Positions 35,136-46,963 of a stretch of 64,000 bases of DNA are shown piece by piece. The notes under the pieces were generated by a model. It ran no database searches, was not told the origin of the DNA, and saw nothing but the letters and a program-made list of their open reading frames with translations. Position 1 is the first letter of the stretch; every line of letters starts with the position of its first letter. Source of the stretch: Myxocyprinus asiaticus. Taxonomy: Eukaryota; Chordata; Actinopteri; Cypriniformes; Catostomidae. Made by a program: the position numbers and the translations under genes. Where the stretch lies: positions 26,986,501 through 27,050,500 of the forward strand of contig NC_059347.1 in NCBI RefSeq assembly GCF_019703515.2. Reading direction: 5' to 3'.

Positions 35136-37021
35136 TGTAGGATTATCCACGAATGAAGCCATCAAATGAACACAACACCACATTCCACAGATCAGAGAGA
35201 TCCCCTACCAAGCCACTGGAGAGTCATAAAAACGAATCCATGGTGCCTAAATTGCTGAAGGAGACCATCTCCACCATTCCTGCTTAATCTCAAACTAGGG
35301 TTTGTAATGACAGAGATAACCAATATGGACAACCCTTCTTTGTTCCACAAACTTAAACCCTCTGTAAGACCAAATGGCCAAGTAAGACTTTGTGAACTTA
35401 AATGCATAAATCTGTGGCCATATCAGGAAACGGAGACTCGTGAAGGAATCCATGAATGTTGTACCTTCACTGAGTTAACCCTCTTAAATGTACAGAATGC
35501 ATTTAAAACTACAATGTACACCATACCTAGCCTTGCTAGATAATTTTGAAAATTACTTTGACCTGTGATTAATTTCATAACTGACAAATTAATGATTATA
35601 GCCTGAATATGTGTAGTGATTTGTAATCACTTCTAACTAACAAATCAATAAGTATAATTGTTAATCTTGTATTATTCATCTCATTCTACTAAGAATGATA
35701 ACTAATCTAATAATATACCCTGACAGTCAGGTTTCTCATAATGTGTAATGTTTTATCCATGTTGTAAAACCAATGAATTAACCAGTATGATTGATAATCA
35801 GGGATTTTCATGTTTTGTTACTTACACATGTAATACCCATGAAAGTATGTCACAGTTAGTATGTAAATGCTTGCTTGTTTACGTAGAGAATGTTGATGAC
35901 AACGAATGTCATGTCTCTTGCAACGTTTTCAAGATATAAAAGTTCATGATTAAACATTCACTATTTTGAGTGGGAATCTACCACACAAAGCATCATAATT
36001 CAACTGTGAAGAGGACAGACCAGTGACTCTGAAAAGCCACTTCTGATTGGCTCAGGCCTTTGGGATGTGGCCAATTTCAGTTCAAAAGTTCCTAAACAGG
36101 AAGAACACGTTCTCTTACTTCTTCACTGCTTCTTCTCTACTCGTCTCTTGCTTTTCACTGCAGCTCTTCAGCTCCAGATCCTCCATGCCAAGTAGAGTTC
36201 AGGAAAACTCGGGACCCGGAGTCCCGAGGAAGCTTCTCACTCTCTGCTCTACAATTCAGACACCCAACGGGAGTCGCGAGTCCTCCTTGCAGAAAGCCTC
36301 ATTTCAAAGCCCACCAGCTTCATCCAGACAACAAACTATCAGCGATCTAACAGAGATCCAAAATAATCGACGGAACGAACTTTCAACAAAGAGCCAAAGA
36401 ACCAAGCAACACAAGGAAACGCAACGCAAGGAAACGCAACGACATGCAAGTACATATCCAGACTTTTGCTCAAAGTGTTGGTGTATTAGTTAAATACTTT
36501 GGGTAATCCGATTGCAAATTGATTTAGACTCAAAGAAGGATAAATGGTTCTTAAGGCATTGTCAGCAGACACCATAAATTTCATTTTCTCCGTATTGGTC
36601 ATTTATTTCACATTCTGTCACTACTCACCAACCTGTTTCATGTTGTATCTGTTAGATTAGTTTTATGTTTAGAATAGCAATAAAGTTTGTCTGTATTCAA
36701 AGATAATTTGACTGTGATATATTATGATAAATAATCCCATCCCTGTTTTTAAAAGATTTAGCTTCAAAGCTATACCTAAATATGTGTAATATTGTTTTCA
36801 ATAAGCCATGAGAATAATATTACTCCAATAAGTGAATTAATCATAATTCCCTTATTAAAGCTAATTCCTTACAATAGAAATTGTGAGCGGATACAACGAG
36901 ACTTTGTATTATGACTTTAATGGTTGAGAATTTTATTCAGACAAATAATCTAGTTATTTGTTATTTATCGAATTTATAATAGTTGTTGAACATGACTAAT
37001 TCCATTATAAATTTCCTTACA
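35136..37021 (+). mobile_element. Long LTR-like segment (1.9 kb) with TG...CA ends
   Basis: Preceded by a polypurine tract (gaagggggga, 35123-35132). Starts TGTAGGATTATCC and ends CCTTACA. It contains a TATA-like word (gatataaaag, ~35932) and aataaa at 36679-36684, in the order expected for an LTR. A 148-codon frame at 36047-36493 lies inside and has no known domain. It follows the integrase directly and so may be the true 3' LTR of that pol segment, while the flanking short LTRs belong to another family member. Interpretation is inferred. Confidence 0.55.
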
Positions 37022-37136
37022 TATAATGGTGGGGGTACGCGGGCACTTTAACCCATTCCGTGTACATTTAAACTACCAAATTTCCAACATATATTGGTGG
37101 TCGAATATGGCCAAGATACAAATTCGCTACAAGTGT

Positions 37137-37337
37137 AACAGTTGTTTCTTGTTGCAGTAATTCAGGACGAGCGATAAGAGGAGCCCACGCCAGAGCCCAG
37201 AGAGAGAGAGAGAGAGAGAATGTTACACAGCTGAAGCTACACGAGTGTGCTTAAAAACTATACAGACTATATTGAGAGTGAATAAAGAAGTGTGACGTTA
37301 CCTGAGCCCCGCTTCCTCATTTCTACAACATCCAGAC
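37137..37337 (+). mobile_element. Second copy of the short Gypsy LTR, 5'-truncated
   Basis: Matches 33000-33200: gttgcagtaattc, gataagaggagcccacgcc, the (GA)n run, gctgaagctacacgagtgtg and acatccagac. It lacks the first ~80 bp of the LTR. It bounds the composite on the right. Confidence 0.85.
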
Positions 37338-38751
37338 TTGTTACATAGTATGTATTTGTTCTCAGCTGTGGCCAGTGCATTTTAAGTCTAGGCCTTCAGT
37401 GCGATTCATGCCATTAAGAAAACACAGTTTCACACTGAATAAGACACTGTATCATATATTACGTGGTAGTCAACTAATAATACCAACTGACATTTTTAAA
37501 AGCACGTCCACGCACGAAAGCCAGAACCAAGGAGGTCTAATACCAAGAAAAATCTCTCTAATAATATTTGCTATTAAAATTGAGCTTGCAATAAATTTTG
37601 TTTTGTCAGTGTACACGGTTACTTTTCAAAACTTGATCCGACACTGAATGCTCAAGCAGCATAATTTGTGCTTAGAAAACTCCTGATGTTGCTATAACAA
37701 TACAAAAAGCACTTACCAATTTGCTTGAAGTGAAAATAAGCCCTCCTTTCCTGTTTAATCAATCAATTGCACGATCATGCAGAACATCTCAGGTTTTTAA
37801 ATCCATAAGGATCTCTTTCTCAACAGCAATCACAGCAGTGACAGCCGACTCGTCAGCAAGATCTTGGCTCTTTGCTTTCAAATTACACACATCACTTAAA
37901 GCGTGATTGCGTCACTCAGGGCCAGCTAGAAGGCCTGGACTGGGACATATCCTAAAGACCACACCCACCAAGAACAAATAAATCAATCTGATTGGCTGAT
38001 GAATCTGACAATCTGAGTTTAGATGCCTATTCACTTGCACTGTTGAGGGATTCTGCAGAAATTCTGAAGGCTGGTGGAGCTCAGACTCACGTGCTGCTTC
38101 AGCTAAGGAGCATGGCTTTGGGCATGCAATTTGTGAAACAGTTATCACACTTTATTTGTAAGCATCGAGGAATAAATTCTGACTGGATAAACTTTTTGTT
38201 TTTTGCTATTCATTTGTAGATAAATTAGGAGAGGAAAGTGATTGAAATAACATAGCAAAACGTTCAATGAGGATTAAAAGATAAAAAAATATTCATTAAT
38301 TAGGCATTTTATGCCAGCAGAGAAGGCCCTGAGAAATTGCCACTGTTTGTTCTGAAATAGCTTTAAATGTGTTTGCTTTTTAATGAGAGGAGCCATCATT
38401 TCACTCAAACAGCTGTTATAGCCAAGTATACTCAAAATGTTGTATAAAATGAATAAAATAAAAATCTAAATATAATGAAGGCAGTATTTAATCATTTTCA
38501 TTTAGATGCACCAATACAACAATACAGTAATAAAAATAAATATTTTCTTAAATACATTTTTACTAAAAGATTTTTTGTTAATGAACAGGGTGTGCATGAA
38601 TGTGTGAACCTGCAGCACTTTCATAATGCATGCAAACTTCTCTGAGACCATTTAAAATAGTGTATCGTGATCCCCACATGCGCACACAGAACAGTATGTC
38701 ACCTGTTAACACAGACCATGTATTTAAAGTCACATGTGGTGCCTGTTTAGT
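37338..38751. other. Intergenic DNA
   Basis: No gene recognised. The frame at 37992-38219 (starts MADESDNLSLDAYSLALL) and its complement have no domain I know. Confidence 0.4.
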
Positions 38752-39088
38752 TTCACTTTCACATATAGAATTGAAAGTTAAACTGGAGATTTAGAATAAA
38801 ATAATAACTTAAATATTGTTCTGTATCTCACCAACACTGAATATATCGCTTCTGAAGATATGGATTTAAACACTGGAGTCATATAGATTACTTTTATGTT
38901 TCCTTTATGTGATTTTTGGAGCTACAAAAGGTCTGATCACCATTCACTTGCATTGTATGGACCTACAGAGCTGAGATATTCTTCTAAATATCTTTGTATT
39001 CTGCAGAAGATGTCATACACATCTGGTATGGCATGAGGGTGAGTAAATGATAAGAGCGTTTTAATTTTTGGGTGAACTATTCCTTTAA
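38752..39088. repeat. Right half of a TTAA-flanked MITE
   Basis: Matches the right arm of the 30771-31396 element: cattcacttgcattgtatgg, gagggtgagtaaatgat and tttttgggtgaactattcct, ending in ttaa at 39085-39088. The left half is missing. Confidence 0.75.
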
Positions 39089-40985
39089 ATTAGAATGATG
39101 TCTTCGTTTTACCGGCAGTACATCTCATTTGTGATCAGAATATCAAAAGCTATGGCCAGTTGTGCAGTCCACCAATAACGTTAAAGTGACAGCAGTGGGA
39201 ACTCCCAATAGCGAAATACAGTACAGTACAAGGACTAAAGACATCAAGTGACAATGTCGCTGGCAGTGTGAACAGGGCTTAAGGTGAGTATAAATGATGA
39301 CAGAATTTTCATTTTGGGGGGAACTATAACATTTTGTGAGCCTCTTATTTGATTATGTGAATTATTATTATTATTGATTATTATCATTCTTGTCCTGTTG
39401 TAACGAGGTCTTTTTTATACAGTGGACATACAGTTAATACTTTTTTTTATTGTATTTTTTATTTAGAATTTTTTTTTTTCATAATGTTTCAGCTAGTGGT
39501 GGTGTAATGGTGTGATAGTTTTACACAAGAAACGATCCTGATATTTCCTCAAAACACAGAGGAAGATGATTGTTCAGCCCACATTTCCCCGGGCATCGTC
39601 ATTAACTTCATTTCTCACAAACCACACTGAATTTGACACAGATGACATGACTCACTGAGAACAACACGCATCGCCAAGACCAGTGTAGCAAAATGGAGCA
39701 TTGAGCCCGTCTCCGTTTTTGATCAGAAATGCCTTGTGATTATCCTTCACTTGTTTCAATCATTTATGCATTAAAACATTGTTGAACCATAGTCAAAAGT
39801 TTAAAGTAAACAGTTGGAAGAAAACAGGAAATATAGAACAATGCTTTTTTATTTGTTAGCTACAATAACAGATGTCTCCAGAGATTTCATTGGGCAGATT
39901 TTCTTTTTTTTCTTCCTCTTTTTTTTTTTTCTGAGGTCATCGCTAAATGAGCAAAAATTTTGAAAATGTTCTCAGAAATAGAGCAAAATGTTAATTGTGC
40001 TTTAGTGCATTGTGGTTCATATTCACTTGAGTTTTATCATCAACTGCTGCTCAACATAAAACAAAAGCTGTTCAACTAAAAGACATTTGCTTCATTCATT
40101 TTGCATTTGCCTCTCAGTGCATGATCTTCAGTTGTGACCATTTTAACAACTCCAGCACAGTAACAACATGGCTAACAGGTGTGAAGATAAATCTCAAAAT
40201 GAAAAACCCACCCACCAATCTGTTTCCATCTAGTGATTTTTCCCAGTGAGATGCTCACGTACAACCTTCTGAGATAATATCCAACGAATGCCTGAAAAAC
40301 ACAACCCCAACTTCAATGAGTTAGCCCATTTACACAGCTTATCTTTGGAAGAGAAAAAAATGCACCATTACCACAGTGTGAGATGGTTTGGAAATCAAAT
40401 TCCCTTCAGTATCCTGGCAGAGACTGCCTCTTGCTCAAGAGTACTTTAATAGACTGCAAAGCATGGATAGTTTAATTATTATCTTCAATCAAATTCAATG
40501 CAGCATTACTGATATATTTTACTTCCTGTCTGTGGGGAAATGTGCATTTTGAGTTTAAGGGGCTCAGCAGCAGTTATTATAGTTTTGGATTTTTAATTTA
40601 GTTTTTATTTTTATTTTATATTCAATTTGTCATTCCAAATTAGTTTTCCATTAGTTTTCACAGTTATTCTGTTTTGTCAGTTCCAGTTTAATTAGTTTTT
40701 TATTTTATTTTAGTTTTAGTATTTTTTATAGCTGCCAAAGCTGAACGTTTACTGGTATCATTTAAAAAGTCAAACATCATTATATTTCTCAGGGCGGTCT
40801 TGTGGTACCTTTATCTAATTGCATTATCATGTTTAATTTGGATTGTAAATGTTGCAAATGTTATAATAGAGGGTGAATATGGGTAAATTGACAAAAGACA
40901 TTTAAACTTGATCCTCATTGTATCCATATGAATTTCATCAAATCATTATAAATCATTACTAAACTAATCTTTGGGAAGTAAACAA
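39089..40985. other. Intergenic DNA with MITE and terminal-repeat remnants
   Basis: A degraded MITE end lies at 39281-39330. 39247-39283 (cgctggcagtgtgaacaggg-cttaa) is the inverse of 31903-31938. T-rich runs at 39439-39480 and 39900-39930. No gene seen. Confidence 0.45.
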
Positions 40986-41701
40986 TTAAAGGTATAGTTC
41001 ACCCAAAAATGAAAATTCTCTGATCATTTACTCACCCTCATGCCATCCCAGATGTGTATGACTTTCTTTCATCTGCTGAACACAAACAAAGATTTTTAAA
41101 AGAATATTTCAGCTCTGTAGGTCCTCACAATGCAAGTGAATGGTGGCCACAAATTTGAAACTCCAAAAAGCACATAAAGGCAGTATAAAAGTAATGCATA
41201 AGGCCCCAGTGGTTAAATCCATATCTTCAAAAGTGATATGATGGGTGTGGGTGAGAAACAGATCAATATTTAAGTCCTTTTTTACTGTAAATCTTGGTGA
41301 TCATGATTTCAAGCTCGATTACACTTTCTAATGCCATCTAGCACTATACCAACTCTCTACTAGGAAGTGTAATCGAGCTTGAAATCATGATTGTTCCCGT
41401 AGACTGCAATTGCACGATGTACAGTGTGAAAAAGGATTTACATTTTGGTCTGTTCTCACCCAAAACTGATTAGATTAATTCAGAAGACATAAATTAAACC
41501 ACTTATGGACTACTTTATGCTGCCTTTATGTGCTTTTTGGAGCTTCAAAGCTTTGGACCCTGTTGACTTATATTGTATGGACCTACAGAGCTGAAATATT
41601 AGAATAAATATTAAAGAAAGAAAGTCAAACACATTTGGAATGGCATGAGGGTCAGTAAATTATGAGAGAATATAAATTTTTTGGGTCAACTATCTCTTTA
41701 A
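40986..41701. repeat. TTAA-flanked MITE with a perfect inner hairpin
   Basis: Starts ttaaaggtatagttcaccc (40986) and ends tttgggtcaactatctcttt-aa (41701). Near its centre a 27-bp perfect inverted repeat (41300-41326 with 41365-41391; left arm atcatgatttcaagctcgat...) surrounds a 38-bp loop. Confidence 0.87.
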
Positions 41702-42655
41702 CTTTTTTAGGTTTGAAATGGATGATTTTACTTTGGGATGTATGGAAGAGCTCATTTCATGACCACCGGTGGGAAAAGCAATGGTAAATAAAATGACAAC
41801 TAATTTTGTGTAATGCTTGTAAATGTTACATTATGTAAAGTGTAAAGTGATGTAAAAGTGTGTAAGAAAATATAAATATTTTCTAGGTTCCACTTCCCAG
41901 TAGTAAGCATTTCTTCTGATTAAAGTAGAAGACATCCTAAGCTTTCTTCAAAGGTATAATATGTGTGTTTGGATCATAATTAAAGGTGTCAAGAAATGGA
42001 AAATTTCCAAAAGTACTCCACTTTGCCCATATTCACCCTATTATATCAAATACTAAAAATAAAATGAATTTGGGACAATTTATATTTTTATTTTATTTAG
42101 TTTTGGAGTTATGAAAAAGTATTTTAGTTTAGTTTCAGTTTTTTTCCAATAATTTCAGTTTTTATTTTTATTTTAGTTACTGAAAATGTTTTTATTTAGT
42201 TTCAGTTTCCGTTAACTATAATAACACTGCTCAGCAGCCGTCATGTCAAACCTATGAGCAGGCCCACTTGTAATCGATTACTGTAATTCAACAAAGTAGG
42301 CCATGTTCCTCAATCAACATCTTTTGTTGGTCCTGAAACAATATTCCTGTCAAGGCAACTAAAGTTCTAACCCTAACATTACCCTTTTTGCTATCCCTAA
42401 AGTCTGATTAGTTCATAGGAGTGCTGTTCCAGGACCAGTAAGGACACTGATCCAGGAACATGTCCTACTTGGCAAAACCAAACTCACCTATGGGGTTGCT
42501 CCTGCAGAGCTCAGCAGAAAGTTCCACAGAGTTCCACAGAACTTAAATGCCAATGACTCACAAAGTTATACACATCAAGACTGATCTCATTGTGTACTCG
42601 GTAACAGTAGGTTGAAAGTTCTGTAGCTGAAATCAATCTGTACTTACCGAAATTT
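41702..42655. other. AT-rich intergenic DNA
   Basis: Contains repeated ttttatttta/agttttagt words (40600-40740 and 42080-42220 resemble each other). No gene seen. Confidence 0.4.
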
Positions 42656-42703
42656 GAACCACTGCCCCCAGTGGCCAAAGTTGGATTTGTTGTTGAATGT
42701 AAA

Positions 42704-43536
42704 CAGTGGTGTAGTAGTATCTGAAGAGGTGGGCATACTGTAAATTTAAGAAGTACAAATTATGGTTACTCCAGGGTTGCTTGTTCATCAGTATTAGACG
42801 CTGGAAATGTCCCACCCTTTACTGAAAAGGAAAATATGATTGGTTAGCAAATATCCAATCTCGTCTGAAATGAATGTTCTGATTGGTGGATCAGCTTAGT
42901 CAAACTGTCTGTCTTGCCAGTGCCATCAGTTGCGCTCCCGCTGCTCTGTGCGCATTTAGAGAGAATCTCTGTACACTTTATAAATAATAATAATAAAACA
43001 CACAATTCATTCAATGGTGCTGCGGCATCGCGTTATTAGATTGAAAGTTCCGGGTCAAAAGTCTACTCATTGTACTGGTGGTCATATGTATCATCACTTG
43101 TTTTAGGTGGACATATGCAAAATCCTAAGAAAGATAGGTGGGCATACGGTGTATGCCTGCGTATGCCCTAGACCAGTGGTTCTCAACCTTTTTGACTCCA
43201 AGGCCCCCCATTGTCTGAGAAAATATTTGAAGGCTCCCCATGTAGGCTATTAGATATTTATATTATAAGATATATCAATTATATGATATTTCCTTAAAAC
43301 TTGTGATTCCAGAAATGTCTAGAACTGTATATTCTTCATAAAAAGCTGTTGAAGGGACTTATTAAATTTTTAGCATTTTCAGTTAAGTTGAATTATAATA
43401 ATTATATAAAAATTATAATAACTATCATATTTTAAATAATTTTAAGAGATCTTGAGGCCCCCCTGGAAGTGTGCTGAGTCCCCCTAGTGGGTCCCGACCC
43501 CCTGGTTGAGAACCAATGCTCTAGACTACTCTACTG
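42704..43536. mobile_element. hAT-like element with nested hAT MITE
   Basis: Ends CAGTGGTGTAGTA and (inverted) GACTACTCTACTG. Flanks aatgtaaa (42696-42703) and aacgtaaa (43537-43544) form an 8-bp duplication with one mismatch. No transposase seen. Its own length without the insertion is about 480 bp. Confidence 0.75.
43174..43518. mobile_element. hAT MITE (cagtggttctcaacc family)
   Basis: Starts CAGTGGTTCTCAACC and ends GGTTGAGAACCAATG. 8-bp flanks ccctagac (43166-43173) and ctctagac (43519-43526) differ by one base. The interior has aggccccccattg and cttgaggcccccct in opposite halves, typical of this widespread family. 345 bp. Confidence 0.85.
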
Positions 43537-43887
43537 AACGTAAAGGCACGTGTGAGCTCCAGTTTCTGGGTGAAATGTACAATAAGCCTAGAGTGGCAAC
43601 CAAAGCTAGTTGTTAAGCGAGTTGTGTTAAGTTGTATATTACTGTATGTATGTATTACTGTAAAGAGGAATGCATATTTTATTAGCCATACGCCATAACC
43701 AAAACCCGAATCAGAACTTGCACAACATGCTATCAGTCACGCCTCAGAAAAAGGTGAACATTTGAACTAATGCAAAAATGTCTGATGGGAGATGGCACTT
43801 GTCAGTAATTCAAGGTGCTGGGACATTCGGTGGCAACATGCCAGTTTCCTGTGTGATTATGTTGACATTTCCGTTTTCCCTTGTGTG

Positions 43888-44755
43888 TTAAATGGACAGT
43901 TCACCCAAAAATGAAAATTCTCTCATTATTTACTCACCCTCATGATATCCCAGTTGTGTATGACTTTTTTTCTTTACCAGAACACATTTGAAGAAAAATA
44001 GAAAAATATCTTAGATCAGTAGGTCCTTAAAATGCAAGTGGATGTAGATTCGACTTTTGAAGCTCCAAAAATCACAAATAGCCAGCATAAACGTCATCCA
44101 TATGAGTCCAGCTGTTAATGTCTTCTAAAGCGGCACGATCGATTTGGTGAGAAAAAGATCAATATGTAAGTACTTTTTTAAACCTAAATTATCGCTTACA
44201 GTCAGCAGCAGTATGCAAGTGTGCCATAATCGCGTTGGCATGTGAGACACACGAGAACTGAGGCATGTGCAACACATGGAAGAGCAGCGCTATTTACAAG
44301 TAGGAGGAATGCTGTACAGTAGCTTGGTTGGTTTTTGTTTAGATCCGTATTGATCTGTTTCTTACTCACAATGGTGCATATGCATGCTTTTCCTGGATGT
44401 CTCAATCGAGAGGAGAATGTGAGATTACGTCCGTAACATGGCAACGCAAATACGTCACAGGAAAGACCGTTTGGACTCCACCCTCTTTTGAAGCGTTGGA
44501 TTATAGTTAAAAAGTACTTAAATAAAAAAATATTTTTGCACCAAAAGTGATCGTGCCACTTAAGAAGACATTAATTTAACTGCTGGAGTCATATCGATGA
44601 CGTTTATGCTGACTGTCTGTGATTTTTGGAGCTTCGAAAGAGAAATCTCCATTCACTTGCATTTTAAGGACCTACTGAGCTAAGATATTTTTCTATTTTT
44701 CTTCAAATGTGTTTTGGCGAAGAAAGAAAGTCATACACACATGGGATATCATTTT
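43888..44755. repeat. Long MITE palindrome (TTAA family)
   Basis: Starts ttaaatggacagttcaccc at 43888. The left arm (about 43935-44195) reappears inverted at about 44510-44752, e.g. cagtaggtccttaaaatgca against cattttaaggacctactg. The outer right end is lost. The middle (44200-44510) is unrelated to the arms. Confidence 0.82.
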
Positions 44756-45363
44756 TGAAGGAAGCACCAGACAGAAGAAAAACTACATCACTAGGTTCTG
44801 TCATCCTCATGTAATTGATATTTTCACGTTCATCAGGGATCTCAGACACACTTCTATACTCTGCTGAAAAAAAAAAAACAACAACAAAAAACATCTTAAA
44901 CCAGCCTAAGATGGTTTGCTGGTGCTCGGCTGGTTCAGCTCTCAGCCTGAACAAGCTATAACATCCCAAAAACCCCTCTAAAACCAGCCAACAGACAAGC
45001 CTGACAGGGCTGAGACCAGAGGCCTAACCATAAAGCCGGTTTCGGTGGCTAGTTTACTTTGCGTCAACCCTGGGTTTTAGGTACCATGAAAGTGGGTCGG
45101 CCTACCTGTATTCATCTCCATAGTAACTTACGCTCCACGGCTAACCTGCTCCGTAGCAGGTTTTGTTCTGTGAAACAGATCACTAACAGATGCTGAACCA
45201 ATCAGGTGTGAGTAAAGTGAGATCTCTGATGCAATAAAGTCACAGCCCCATCTCTCTTAAAGTGCACTTTATAGATTTTATTTTTTTAGAAATCCATGAA
45301 ATTGACACTTCATGATAAATTATTTATTTGAGAGTCTAAATATACATTTTCAGCAGATGGAGT
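44756..45363. other. Intergenic DNA with dispersed-repeat fragments
   Basis: Contains a ccagcctaagatggtttgctgg motif and a ctccatagtaacttacgctc block of the kinds that recur in cyprinid genomes (from memory). No gene seen. Confidence 0.4.
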
Positions 45364-46963
45364 CAGGGCCGTTTCTGAGCATATGGGGGCCATAAGCGAA
45401 ATCCTACTTGGAGTAATGATCACATACAAAATGGCAAAAGGAATTTGTGTACCTGAATCCCTAACTGCCTTTGGTGCCCCTAAATATTTCAATATGGCAC
45501 CTGAAAATAATGCAAACAAGACAAATTTGGTCAAATGAATCATCTTCAGTGCTGCAACTACCATCAGCTAGCTAGCTAACTAACTGAAACAGAGATAGCA
45601 TCAACTCTGTGAGCTAATCTTGGCTAGCTTGACTATGTCTATTGTCTACACCTCAGTTATATAGCTAGCAGAAATGTCTGAAAGCATGTACCTATGAAAA
45701 ACAGGACACAACTGCAAAACGTAAGCTAAATAATTGTTGCAATTTAATGCATGACAATGAACAAACACATCTAGCCAGGTAGCTGGCTTACATTCATTTC
45801 TTACCAGTAGTTTGGTTGCATTTTTCCTTGTTCTATTTTCTTTTTTCCGCTCCCTATCTGTAGGTGCGCTTCATGATGACAAAAAACCCTTTGTACATGC
45901 CTGTCACATCTAGCTACAACTCTTTCCTTGCAGTTACATTTTCCCTTCACTCTCGGGCCACAAAGGGGGCCCCCTATTACTGTCTAATTATGCCATAACA
46001 ACTGCCTGAGTCTTACTCTCAGTTTTTAGTATGTTTAATAATAATAACAAATAAATACAAATAAAAAAGATCTTGCTTTGCGGGGCCCCCTGGTGGCTCG
46101 GGGGCCCTAAGTGGCCGCTACAAAGGTGCTAAAGGCCCCCTGGGGTAAAAGGCACCTTTGATTTTATTTTCTCGCAAAAAGCTAAATAGCATCAAAAACT
46201 TCCACAGGACTTTCCTAGTTACTATGCACTGCAAACTTGTCGTGATCCATGAGATCATTGCATGTAATGTCTAAAGTTTGACTTTGAGGTAATTTTATCT
46301 ACTATTTAATATTTTTTTTTACTATTACTACTACTATTTAAAGTTGCAAATGTATGTAGCTAATGAATATCCTTGAAATGATCACATTTATTCTGAGACA
46401 AAATACTTCTGATAGATTTCTTGCGAAAAAATGTTCAGAGTGGGCTCTCGTTCACTGATCCAATCACAGTGGAGTTTCATTTGTTTATAGAATACTTGAG
46501 ATGTAATGAAATATCAAATGTGATCGAAATTATGAACCCTTTTCTGAACTAGTTATTTTTGTATATTAATTTGTTACTCAAAAAAAGCATTTTTCTGTCT
46601 TTTATATTAAGTTTGCATAAGTTGACAAATTGTGCCCTATAACTTGCTCTGGTATCTATGCTTTATCATTATAACTCCCCTGGTGGCCTTTTATCCCAAG
46701 TGAGGGAGCCTTTTAACCCAGGTGTGGGGTAAAAGGCCACCTCAACATCTTTCTTAAAAAAATACTTTTATTCAAAACAACCTTCTATTATTTCTTTTCA
46801 CACATATTATATTAATTATGTTGCTCCATCAATATTCAATAAAAAATCATTTATTTCTTGAATCTTGATACACTTTGTGACCAGAAAAAAAAAAATTCAA
46901 ATTTTCCTTAAGGTGGGCCTTTAGCCCTGTTGTACCTACTGCTTAAAGCTAGAAACGGCCCTG
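45364..46963. mobile_element. hAT-like element, 1.6 kb
   Basis: Ends CAGGGCCGTTTCT and AGAAACGGCCCTG are perfectly inverted. Flanks gatggagt and agtggagt agree in 6 of 8 bases. The interior contains ggggtaaaaggc and inverse ccttttatcccaagt blocks (46126-46150, 46683-46742, 46905) that form small hairpins. No transposase recognised. Confidence 0.7.

Larger units (their letters stand above)
42656..43735 (+). repeat. Dispersed repeat (copy at 13322-13560) split by hAT elements
   Basis: Left part 42656-42703 (cactgcccccagtggcc...) and right part 43537-43735 (gtgagctccagtttctggg, agaggaatgcatattttatta) match 13360-13545 once 42704-43536 is removed. Confidence 0.7.

Noticed and set aside
37992..38219. 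75-codon frame starting MADESDNLSLDAYS
   Set aside because: No known domain and no splice or promoter context; I could not support it as a gene.
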